The notes beneath the pieces are model-generated. The model did no database searches. It was not told the DNA's origin and worked only from the letters and a program-made list of their open reading frames with translations. A program made the translations under genes and the position numbers. Positions 5,955 to 11,699 of a DNA stretch of 11,699 nucleotides are shown here, one piece after another. Source of the stretch: an uncultured Lachnospiraceae bacterium (GTDB lineage Bacteria > Bacillota > Clostridia > Lachnospirales > Lachnospiraceae); contig CAJUTU010000074.1 of NCBI GenBank assembly GCA_910589385.1, positions 1 to 11,699 on the forward strand, given 5' to 3'. Within the stretch, counting starts at the first letter, position 1, and each line of letters opens with the position of its first letter.

Positions 5955-6995
5955 TCAGTTGATCCCTCTTTCTGCCATAAACTTCTCAAGCCGTTCTTTT
6001 GCCGCTGCAATCTGAAGTTCTGATGCAGCCGCTTCTCTCTGATACTGCGTCAGATATACAAGAAGTCCTCTCATTGCGGTCAGGCGGTTACCTGCCTCAT
6101 CCCAGCAGAGTGAGGAATCAGAGTCTGCAACCTCATCAGTCACATCTTCTCCTCTTGTGGCCGGCAGACAGTGCATAAACTTACATCCAATATTTCCAAG
6201 GCTCATAAGCTCCCTGTTTACCTGATAATCGCCAAATACACGTACACGCTCTTCCTTTGGCATCTCGTTCTCATACAGTCCATACCATACGTCTGTATAA
6301 ATGAAGTCAGCGCCTTTTACATCGTCTCGATTGTCAGATGTCAGGAAAGTTGCACCGCTCTCTTTACAGTTCTCTTCGATCTTCGCCAGACAAGCCGCAC
6401 TCGGGCTGTCCTGAAGCTGATGTCCTTTTGGTCCATAATGTACGAACTTCATGCCAAGCTTTGTTGTGATCATAGCTAGAGACGCACAAACCTGCGTAGC
6501 ATCCCCTACAAATACTACCTTGCAGTCTTCAAGCTTCTTTCCCCGCGGAAGGTTCTCAACGATGGTGCACAGGTCTCCGATTTCCTGAGTCGGATGATTA
6601 TAGTCAGACATTCCATTCAGTACCGGGATAGAGCATGCATTTGCCAGGTCAACTACTGTCTGATGTTCGATCACACGCGACATTACAACATCAATCAGCT
6701 GAGACAGCACCTTACCTGTATCTCCGATGGTCTCATGTCCACCCAGCTGGATCATACCAGGCCCAAGATACTGTGCATGCCCGCCCAGCTGCTCCATTGC
6801 AGTTTCAAATGAAACGCGGGTTCTCGTAGAAGACTGCTGGAAGATCATTCCAAGCGTCTTGCCCTTCATAAGCGGTGGATTGTATCCAGCCTTGATACTC
6901 TTCTTGATTTCAAGAGAAAGGTGAATGATGTCAAGCAGTTCTTCTTTTGTGAAATCCATTGTGTCAATAAAGTGTCTTACGCCATTTGCATACAT
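5955..6995 (-). CDS. ptcA: Putrescine carbamoyltransferase
   Basis: The gene encodes a 346-aa enzyme that phosphorolyses N-carbamoylputrescine to putrescine and carbamoyl phosphate, the second AgDI step (also called aguB). The carbamoyl-phosphate site is FQQSSTRTRVSFETAMEQLG (52-71, STRTR 56-60), followed by HPTQ (134-137) and HCLPATRGE (275-283). Features pointing to the putrescine rather than ornithine enzyme are YNHPTQEIGDLCT (132-144), DVWYGLYE (235-242, where ornithine enzymes usually have DVWVSMG) and the extended C-terminal helix (about 322-344) that stabilises the trimer in putrescine enzymes. The start is an ATG with AAGGAG 9 nt upstream. It lies 29 bp after aguA, so the two are tightly co-transcribed. 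Automated pipelines often mislabel this family as ornithine carbamoyltransferase. Confidence 0.93.
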   Translation of the reverse strand: MYANGVRHFIDTMDFTKEELLDIIHLSLEIKKSIKAGYNPPLMKGKTLGMIFQQSSTRTRVSFETAMEQLGGHAQYLGPGMIQLGGHETIGDTGKVLSQLIDVVMSRVIEHQTVVDLANACSIPVLNGMSDYNHPTQEIGDLCTIVENLPRGKKLEDCKVVFVGDATQVCASLAMITTKLGMKFVHYGPKGHQLQDSPSAACLAKIEENCKESGATFLTSDNRDDVKGADFIYTDVWYGLYENEMPKEERVRVFGDYQVNRELMSLGNIGCKFMHCLPATRGEDVTDEVADSDSSLCWDEAGNRLTAMRGLLVYLTQYQREAAASELQIAAAKERLEKFMAERGIN

Positions 6996-7024
6996 AATTA
7001 TAATCTCCTTTTCTTCTTCTATTT

Positions 7025-8137
7025 TTATTTAACCTTTGGCTGCTGCTGTGTAATACAGTGGATATTTCCGCCGCCGTACGCAACTTCCGTTGTCTGTACG
7101 CCTACGATCTTACGGTCCGGGAACATTGCCTGTGCCTGCTCTACTGCAAGTGCATCGTTCTCGTCGCCATACTGTGGTAGGATGACCGCACCATTTACGA
7201 TCAGGAAGTTCAAGTAAGATGCGATAGAAATCTCACCTTCCTCACGTGGGATTGCCCCCTCTGAGTAATCAATACTGTCTGCTGCTTTTAAGTAACATGG
7301 TTTCTTTGTTACACACATTTTATGGACTTTCAGTTTACGTCCCTTTGCGTCTGTCTGTTCACAAAGGAAATTGTAAGCAGCCTGTGCTTCTTTATAGAAT
7401 GGATGATCCTCATCTTCTGTATAAATACATGCAACTTCACCTGGTGCTACAAAGCATGCCACATCATCAATATGCCCATTAGTCTCATATGGATCGATTC
7501 CGTCTTTTACCCAGATTACCTTTTCGCAGTTTAGGTAATTCTTTAACATATCTTCAATCTCTGCCTTATTCATATGTGGGTTACGGCTCGGGTGAAGCAG
7601 GCACATCTCAGTTACCATAACTGTCCCCTCTCCATCTACATGGAAAGAACCGCCCTCCAAAACAAAGCCTTCTGTCTTATAGGAATCTACGCCTTCAATC
7701 TCACATACTTTACGTGCTACCAATGCATCTTGATCCCATGGGAAATACAAGCCGTCTACCAGGCCTCCCCATGCATTGAATTCCCAATCTACCGCACGGA
7801 TACCGCCCTTATCATTGATCAGAAATGATGGGCCGCAGTCTCGGATCCAGGCATCGTCATTTGTCATCTCGATCACGCGGATATTTCCGTTGTTTACCTC
7901 ACTGATTCTTGCAAGTGCATTTTCATACTGTATCGGCGGAACACAGATGGATACAGGCTCAAATTCACTGATTGCCTTTGCAACCTCTACATAAGCCTTC
8001 TGGGCAGGCTTTGCGCCAAGTCTCCAGTTGTCGTTCCTCCAGGGCCACAACATCCAGATCTGCTGCTGCTCTTCGAACTCTCCCGGCATTCTGTAACCAT
8101 CCTGCTTTGGGGTTGTTCCTTCAATTCTTTTTGCCAT
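7025..8137 (-). CDS. aguA: Agmatine deiminase
   Basis: The gene encodes a 370-aa cytoplasmic agmatine iminohydrolase of the guanidino-group-modifying superfamily. It converts agmatine and water to N-carbamoylputrescine and ammonia. Catalytic residues can be placed by motif: DDAWIRDCGP (94-103, Asp100), LEGGSFHVDGEG (160-171, Glu161), NGHIDD (220-225, His222 and Asp224) and the nucleophile Cys361 in GGGNIHCITQQQP. Length matches bacterial AguA, and all core residues are present, so it should be active. The N-terminal MPGEFEEQQQIWMLWPWR is characteristic of the family. The start is an ATG with AAAGGA about 10 nt upstream. It sits 128 bp downstream of the exchanger gene, with two hairpins in that gap, and 29 bp upstream of ptcA. 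Confidence 0.97.
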   Translation of the reverse strand: MAKRIEGTTPKQDGYRMPGEFEEQQQIWMLWPWRNDNWRLGAKPAQKAYVEVAKAISEFEPVSICVPPIQYENALARISEVNNGNIRVIEMTNDDAWIRDCGPSFLINDKGGIRAVDWEFNAWGGLVDGLYFPWDQDALVARKVCEIEGVDSYKTEGFVLEGGSFHVDGEGTVMVTEMCLLHPSRNPHMNKAEIEDMLKNYLNCEKVIWVKDGIDPYETNGHIDDVACFVAPGEVACIYTEDEDHPFYKEAQAAYNFLCEQTDAKGRKLKVHKMCVTKKPCYLKAADSIDYSEGAIPREEGEISIASYLNFLIVNGAVILPQYGDENDALAVEQAQAMFPDRKIVGVQTTEVAYGGGNIHCITQQQPKVK

Positions 8138-8166
8138 TTTTCTTTCATCCTTTCTTTTATTTATAC

Positions 8167-8187
8167 TAAGTCCTTGTAGAGGACTTA
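8167..8187 (-). other. 8-bp perfect hairpin upstream of aguA
   Basis: TAAGTCCT (8167-8174) and AGGACTTA (8180-8187) form a perfect 8-bp stem with a 5-nt loop. It lies about 30 bp upstream of the aguA start in the aguD-aguA gap. No U-tract follows on the minus strand. It may protect or delimit a processed aguA-ptcA-arcC mRNA. Confidence 0.5.
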
Positions 8188-8200
8188 TTCACATCCTTTG

Positions 8201-8238
8201 CCTGCCCACCCCTGCCATGCGCCATAATGCAGGGCAGG
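8201..8238 (-). other. GC-rich intercistronic hairpin between aguD and aguA
   Basis: CCTGCC (8201-8206) pairs with GGCAGG (8233-8238), and CTGC (8212-8215) with GCAG (8229-8232), giving a 10-bp stem interrupted by a 5-nt bulge. CCCTGC/GCAGGG is an alternative pairing. On the coding strand it is followed by AAAGGATG rather than Us, so it is unlikely to be an efficient terminator. It probably modulates relative expression of the exchanger and the enzymes. Confidence 0.5.
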
Positions 8239-8265
8239 AAGAAGACAGGCTGTTTTTACCTTGTT

Positions 8266-9624
8266 TCATTCTTTGCTCTTCATGCGGATGATAATTTCCC
8301 CAAGAACAATAAAGATGACTGCTCCAATTGTGATAGGCAGTGTTCCAGATAATGTTTCTGCATCAAAAGACAGTGGGACTGCTGTAAAAATAATGGATAC
8401 GATAATCAATACCATTGGTATATAAGCCAGCAGTTGTAATATGATTCCACTGCCAGGAACACGAAACGGCCTCTCGGTATCCTTATCTGTCTTACGCAGT
8501 TTCAAGAAACCTGGGAATACCGGGATATAGGACATCAAAAACATGACAAGGTTCAATGCAAAGAAACTCCAGAACAGATCCTGATTCGGGATAAACGGCG
8601 CTGCGATCACTACAATAGAGGCAACAACTGCAGTAACCATGATTCCGCCTGTGGGCATGTTGTTTTTCTCATCTCTTTTCGCAAATATTGCTGGCATATC
8701 CCCATTCTCTGCCGCAGCAGCCGCGCCTTCATGTACTCCGGTTGACCAGGAGATCATATTCCCGAACAGGGTCAATCCAAACAAGAGCGCCACCGCCGAG
8801 ATAAAGATTCCGCCCTCCTTGCCGGTCAGCAGGATAAAAGCATCTATCAGGCCGCTGTCTGTGCTGACTTCTGAGGTAGGAATGGCTGCCCCAATCCCAA
8901 ATGCGGAAAACATATAGATTGCTGCAATCACAATACCTCCTATCACAATCGCCTGAGGTATCTGCTTTTTCGGGTTCTCCATATCATCTGACATGGTACA
9001 GATCACTTCAAATCCCAACATATTAAAAATAATAACAGAAATGAAGGATAGGCTGTCCAGGTCAAATGAAGGCAGGATACTGGAAAATGTAATCGGGTTC
9101 GCCATGCCGTTTTTTGCAATCCCCATCACGCCAAAAATACCTACACCGATTGCAAGGATTACTTTGATCGCAGCCGAACCATTTAAAATCCATACGGCAT
9201 CTGCCGTCGGCGTCCGGCAGATCAGTGCAACGATCCAAACAAATGCCAGTTCCAGCAGGATTGATAACACGGTATTGAGTTCTTTTCCGGTGATAGTGGT
9301 ATACAGGCCCGGAAACATAACTGCAAGCGATGCTGTCCACAGCGGGAAGTTGATCCAGTAATACCAGGATACTCTTGCGCCCATCCTGTGGCCGTATGCT
9401 GCGGATACCCAGTCATAAAGCCCGCCCCCATTATCATAGGTAGTTCCCATCTCAGATGAGATTAACCCATATGGAAGCAGAAACAGGATGATCATGAAAA
9501 TCCACCAGAAATACTGTGAGTTACCGATTGCCGCTACAGGGGCCGCTGCTTCTGCTACAAATACAACACAGATAACTGTGAGTACGCAGTTCAGCATACT
9601 AAATTTCTTTTTCTTTTCGCCCAT
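8266..9624 (-). CDS. aguD: APC-family agmatine/putrescine exchanger
   Basis: The gene encodes a 452-aa integral membrane transporter of the amino acid-polyamine-organocation superfamily with about 12 hydrophobic segments. Visible signatures are a short Lys-rich cytoplasmic N-terminus (3-7), AEAAAPVAAIGNSQYFWW (24-41) in helix 1 and its loop, GGGLYDWV (66-73), GFEVICTMSDDMENPKKQIPQA (204-225), WSTGVHEGAAAAAENGDMP (293-311) and RPFRVPGSG (385-393). In agmatine clusters this subfamily imports agmatine and exports putrescine electroneutrally. That role is inferred from context, since glutamate/GABA-type exchangers look similar. The start is an ATG with AAAGGAG 8 nt upstream. It is the first gene of the catabolic operon, divergent from the LuxR-type regulator. 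Confidence 0.85.
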   Translation of the reverse strand: MGEKKKKFSMLNCVLTVICVVFVAEAAAPVAAIGNSQYFWWIFMIILFLLPYGLISSEMGTTYDNGGGLYDWVSAAYGHRMGARVSWYYWINFPLWTASLAVMFPGLYTTITGKELNTVLSILLELAFVWIVALICRTPTADAVWILNGSAAIKVILAIGVGIFGVMGIAKNGMANPITFSSILPSFDLDSLSFISVIIFNMLGFEVICTMSDDMENPKKQIPQAIVIGGIVIAAIYMFSAFGIGAAIPTSEVSTDSGLIDAFILLTGKEGGIFISAVALLFGLTLFGNMISWSTGVHEGAAAAAENGDMPAIFAKRDEKNNMPTGGIMVTAVVASIVVIAAPFIPNQDLFWSFFALNLVMFLMSYIPVFPGFLKLRKTDKDTERPFRVPGSGIILQLLAYIPMVLIIVSIIFTAVPLSFDAETLSGTLPITIGAVIFIVLGEIIIRMKSKE

Positions 9625-9659
9625 TTGCCAAGCTCCTTTCTCTTTTGGAATGCTTCAAA

Positions 9660-9665
9660 ATTATA
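9660..9665 (-). promoter_or_regulatory. Probable -10 box of the aguDA-ptcA-arcC operon
   Basis: On the minus strand TATAAT lies at 9665-9660, about 36 bp before the aguD ATG. The position 17 bp upstream has no recognisable -35 hexamer (it reads close to ATAAGG), which fits a promoter that needs an activator. Confidence 0.5.
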
Positions 9666-9704
9666 TAGAGTCATTCCTCATTCCTTATTCAGTTGTAAAT
9701 GTAC

Positions 9705-9727
9705 CACTTTTCACATATTTAAAAGTG
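9705..9727. promoter_or_regulatory. Inverted repeat, candidate activator site for aguD
   Basis: CACTTTT (9705-9711) and AAAAGTG (9721-9727) form a perfect 7-bp inverted repeat with a 9-nt centre. The centre (about 9716) lies near -63 if the TATAAT at 9660-9665 is the -10 box. That is the usual class I distance for a LuxR/FixJ-type activator. Binding by the adjacent regulator is inference. Confidence 0.45.
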
Positions 9728-9798
9728 TGGATGTGGTTGTCATAATTGGATTCTATCATTCTGATTTCGGGTTTAAAATAGTACTTAAAGGTTGATTT

Positions 9799-9828
9799 TT
9801 TATGTATTTTGTAATATTTTTACATAAA
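9799..9828. promoter_or_regulatory. Perfect 8-bp inverted repeat in the divergent region
   Basis: TTTATGTA (9799-9806) and TACATAAA (9821-9828) are exact reverse complements 14 bp apart. A nested TGTAA/TTACA pair lies at 9810-9814/9820-9824. It could be an upstream operator or a result of high AT content. Confidence 0.35.
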
Positions 9829-9938
9829 CTAAAATAAACTTTTATGCATTTTGCACATATTTTTTTATCTTTTTTATTTTTATGAAAAAGGATTTACTCT
9901 ATTTTTCTTTTCTGATATACTTGACCTTATTAAGCAGG

Positions 9939-9967
9939 GTTACATACATCCTGCCATTTGATACAAT
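9939..9967 (+). promoter_or_regulatory. Candidate promoter of the aguR-like gene
   Basis: GTTACA (9939-9944) and TACAAT (9962-9967) are 17 bp apart and lie 37 bp upstream of the ATG. An imperfect inverted repeat GCAGG/CCTGC (9934-9938/9950-9954) overlaps the -35 box and could be an autoregulatory site. Confidence 0.4.
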
Positions 9968-10004
9968 ATGCCTGTTTACGGATATTCATTAGAGAAGGTA
10001 CAAT

Positions 10005-11057
10005 ATGGACATTTTATTATTGATTTACAATCTGGTTCTGCAAATTCTTTACTGCATTCCCATTGTTTATGCACTGATTTTTTATCAGCATACCAAAAGA
10101 GTTTTATACCTGTATGTTACAGGTCTATTTTTCTCCTTTTCCATTGAAAACATCCTGATCTGCATTACTGAGTTTAACTCGGAATTCGCAGAATTTTATG
10201 ACACAACATTCATGACTGTCCCTACGTCACGCACGATCATCTTTGTTGCTGTCCTTCTTTTTATGCTGCTGACCACAGCATCTATATTAAAAGAAAAGCC
10301 CAATTCTATCCTGTTGTCACTGCTGGGGATCGTTATACTTTTTATGCTGTTTGTACCAATGTTGAATGACAGCGCCATGAAAGTATTCATATACTATACT
10401 CCTTGTCAGATATTTTCCTTTATCCTTGCTTTATATGGCATGAACCGCTTGAATACCTGCCAGGAATATTATCAAGAACTTATCGCGGCCAATTTTCAGA
10501 GATTTTTTTTATGGACAGCAGTCTTTTCAATCCTTATCATTCTGGAAGACTGGATTGTTATTTTTCATTTTGATAATTATGGGAATCCAGGGCTTCATAT
10601 CATGAATCGCAGCTTTACTGAAAATTTGATGAGTATATACTTTATATTTGCTGCATTACGCATTTTTGTACCACATCTGCGGCATATGCTTCTTCCTGCT
10701 GACACGGTTATTCTTTCTGAGCCGGATCAGCAGACGAAACCTACGGACACTCCAAAAGCCGAGATTTCTTCCGAAGTCCATACGGCATCTCTGGATACAG
10801 TTTCTGCGCATCTTGCCGACTACTCAAAACTTTATCTGTTCAGCAGGGATCATCAGCTTACTCCAAGAGAACAACATATCCTGATTCTTTTGTTGGAAAA
10901 CAAGACAAATGCTGAAATTGGGAATGACTTATGCATTTCAACCGGCACAGCCAAGGCGCATGTACATAATATCTTCGCCAAAGTAGATGTGAAGAAAAGA
11001 CAGCAATTGTTAGATGTATATGATCATTATATTTCTTCAGAGGTTCCTCCAAAATAA
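10005..11057 (+). CDS. aguR: Membrane-anchored LuxR-type regulator (AguR-like)
   Basis: The gene encodes a 350-aa one-component regulator. Seven hydrophobic segments fill the N-terminal two thirds, at about residues 3-27, 33-57, 73-93, 101-120, 126-146, 167-187 and 206-226. A polar linker (about 232-275) follows, then a C-terminal LuxR/GerE helix-turn-helix (283-345: LTPREQHIL, NAEIGNDLCISTGTAKAHVHNIFAK). AguR of enterococcal and lactococcal agmatine clusters has this same layout and activates the operon in response to agmatine; the name rests on that architecture and on divergent position next to aguD, not on alignment. No receiver domain with a phosphorylatable Asp is visible, so the membrane part probably senses the signal directly. 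The start is an ATG with AGAAGG 6 nt upstream. The coding sequence is more AT-rich than the enzyme genes. Confidence 0.8.
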   Translation: MDILLLIYNLVLQILYCIPIVYALIFYQHTKRVLYLYVTGLFFSFSIENILICITEFNSEFAEFYDTTFMTVPTSRTIIFVAVLLFMLLTTASILKEKPNSILLSLLGIVILFMLFVPMLNDSAMKVFIYYTPCQIFSFILALYGMNRLNTCQEYYQELIAANFQRFFLWTAVFSILIILEDWIVIFHFDNYGNPGLHIMNRSFTENLMSIYFIFAALRIFVPHLRHMLLPADTVILSEPDQQTKPTDTPKAEISSEVHTASLDTVSAHLADYSKLYLFSRDHQLTPREQHILILLLENKTNAEIGNDLCISTGTAKAHVHNIFAKVDVKKRQQLLDVYDHYISSEVPPK

Positions 11058-11116
11058 AAAACTGTAGGGCAATCATCCTCACAGAAGCTGTGCAAGATGA
11101 TTGATCTACAGTTTTT
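11057..11116. terminator. Shared bidirectional terminator between two convergent LuxR-type genes
   Basis: AAAAACTGTAG (11057-11067) is the reverse complement of CTACAGTTTTT (11106-11116). Nested inside are CAATCATC/GATGATTG and an apical CACAG/CTGTG stem with a 3-nt loop, giving about 24 paired positions in all. The A-tract and T-tract make it work in both directions, and it overlaps the stop codons of both genes. Confidence 0.92.
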
Positions 11117-11628
11117 CATTTTTGTAGTTTCAAAAAAAGCTGGTTCCGGTTCTTTACCTGCATTTTTTCAAAGATATGGCTCATATGCTTTTTCACTGTA
11201 ACTTCAGAGATGCATAATTTTGTGCCAATCTCCTGGTTTGTAAGTCCATACTGAAGCTGACGTACAATCTCCTGTTCACGCACCGTCAAGTGATATTTTC
11301 CAAGCCAGTGCTTATCCATATCTATTTCCTGAAAATCGCTTTCCCTGACCCCATTCGGATAAAGCTTCTGCATATGGGATGCCAGATGTGTATTTAAAAC
11401 TTCCAGAAGATACAATTCTTCCTGGGTAAAATCCCCCATTTCTTTTGTACGGAACATTGTGATCGAGCCATAGAAGTGCTGTTTTACTATCGTACACCCC
11501 ATTCCATGATACACCCTCAGCGGCTGCATCCATTGCTGGTAAATCGGGCTCTTCTCTCTCAGATAATCCGGCATCAGATCTGAATTCCGGTACACAATCG
11601 GCTCTGTACGCGAAAAATTCCAGACCAT
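11116..11628 (-). CDS. LuxR-type transcriptional regulator, 5' end truncated or disrupted
   Basis: The reading frame encodes 170 aa from ATG 11628. It has a C-terminal LuxR/GerE helix-turn-helix (about 112-167: LTVREQEIVRQLQYG, NQEIGTKLCISEVTVKKHMSHIFEKM) preceded by part of a GAF-like sensor domain (VYRNSDLMPDYLREK, GSITMFRTKEMGDFTQEE). Full-length relatives of this layout usually carry some 70-100 more residues before the VYR-SDL motif. The frame stays open for ten codons above the ATG (ending NYQYQDY, which looks coding) but meets TGA at 11659-11661, and both other frames upstream also hit stops before 11699. The ATG has only a poor AGGA site 4 nt away. The gene is therefore probably an inactivated or frameshifted remnant, or a short form. 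It converges on the aguR-like gene and shares its terminator. Confidence 0.7.
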   Translation of the reverse strand: MVWNFSRTEPIVYRNSDLMPDYLREKSPIYQQWMQPLRVYHGMGCTIVKQHFYGSITMFRTKEMGDFTQEELYLLEVLNTHLASHMQKLYPNGVRESDFQEIDMDKHWLGKYHLTVREQEIVRQLQYGLTNQEIGTKLCISEVTVKKHMSHIFEKMQVKNRNQLFLKLQK

Positions 11629-11699
11629 ATAATCCTGATATTGATAATTTGTAACTATTCAGAACCCCCTTATTCAAAGATGAAATCAGGATGACCTAA

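Larger units (their letters stand above)
9625..10004. promoter_or_regulatory. Divergent control region between aguD and aguR
   Basis: This 380-bp, strongly AT-rich gene-free region carries both leaders. Its elements are the aguD -10 box, an inverted repeat at 9705-9727, a second at 9799-9828, CATAAA/TTTATG at 9823-9828/9841-9846, and a third repeat at 9934-9954 overlapping the regulator's promoter. No consensus catabolite-repression (cre) site was recognised by eye. Confidence 0.7.

Noticed and set aside
5955..6995. Ornithine carbamoyltransferase
   Set aside because: The motifs YNHPTQE and DVWYGLYE, the C-terminal helix and the agmatine deiminase neighbour favour the putrescine enzyme.
11312..11677. 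Minus-strand ORF overlapping the second LuxR gene in another frame
   Set aside because: Its body is an out-of-frame reading of the LuxR gene; only its first residues may be the pre-frameshift part of that gene.

Overview
The window comes from a low-to-moderate GC Bacillota genome. It is most likely a gut Lachnospiraceae/Clostridia species, inferred from AT-rich spacers, strong GGAGG-type ribosome binding sites, and the gene families present; no rRNA or other marker gene confirms this. Its centrepiece is a complete agmatine deiminase (AgDI) catabolic locus on the minus strand. An IS110-family element lies at the left edge and a second LuxR-type regulator gene runs off (or is broken at) the right edge.

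Layout, left to right. Positions 1-132 carry structured non-coding DNA that looks like the 3' part of an IS110 bridge RNA. It leads into an IS110 DEDD/Tnp_20 recombinase gene (133-1467, +). Positions 1468-1827 hold the element's right flank, with an outward TTGACA box and inverted repeats. Then, on the minus strand, come a two-gene unit of a cytidylate-kinase-like protein (2649-3254) and a Cof-type HAD phosphatase (1828-2625), an NhaC-family antiporter (3450-4805), carbamate kinase arcC/aguC (4955-5896), putrescine carbamoyltransferase ptcA/aguB (5955-6995), agmatine deiminase aguA (7025-8137) and an agmatine/putrescine exchanger aguD (8266-9624). A 380-bp divergent control region follows. On the plus strand is a seven-helix membrane LuxR-type regulator resembling AguR (10005-11057). 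It meets a convergent LuxR-type gene (11116 to about 11628, -) at a shared bidirectional terminator.

How the genes work together (established pathway). AguD imports agmatine in exchange for putrescine. AguA hydrolyses agmatine to N-carbamoylputrescine and ammonia. PtcA phosphorolyses this to putrescine and carbamoyl phosphate. ArcC uses the carbamoyl phosphate to make ATP, releasing CO2 and ammonia. The NhaC-type antiporter lies downstream of arcC behind a terminator-like hairpin, which suggests attenuated or separate expression; a role in pH or sodium balance during ammonia release is inference. The transmembrane LuxR regulator, transcribed divergently, is the likely activator, and inverted repeats in the shared promoter region are candidate operators.

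Points most worth a second look are: the candidate bridge RNA whose 13-nt donor-type loop shares a 7-nt match with the DNA right of the recombinase gene and whose 3' arm contains the recombinase's Shine-Dalgarno sequence; the attenuator-like hairpin before nhaC; the operator-like repeats; the degenerate nucleotide-binding loop of the kinase-like protein; and the broken or truncated 5' end of the right-hand LuxR gene.
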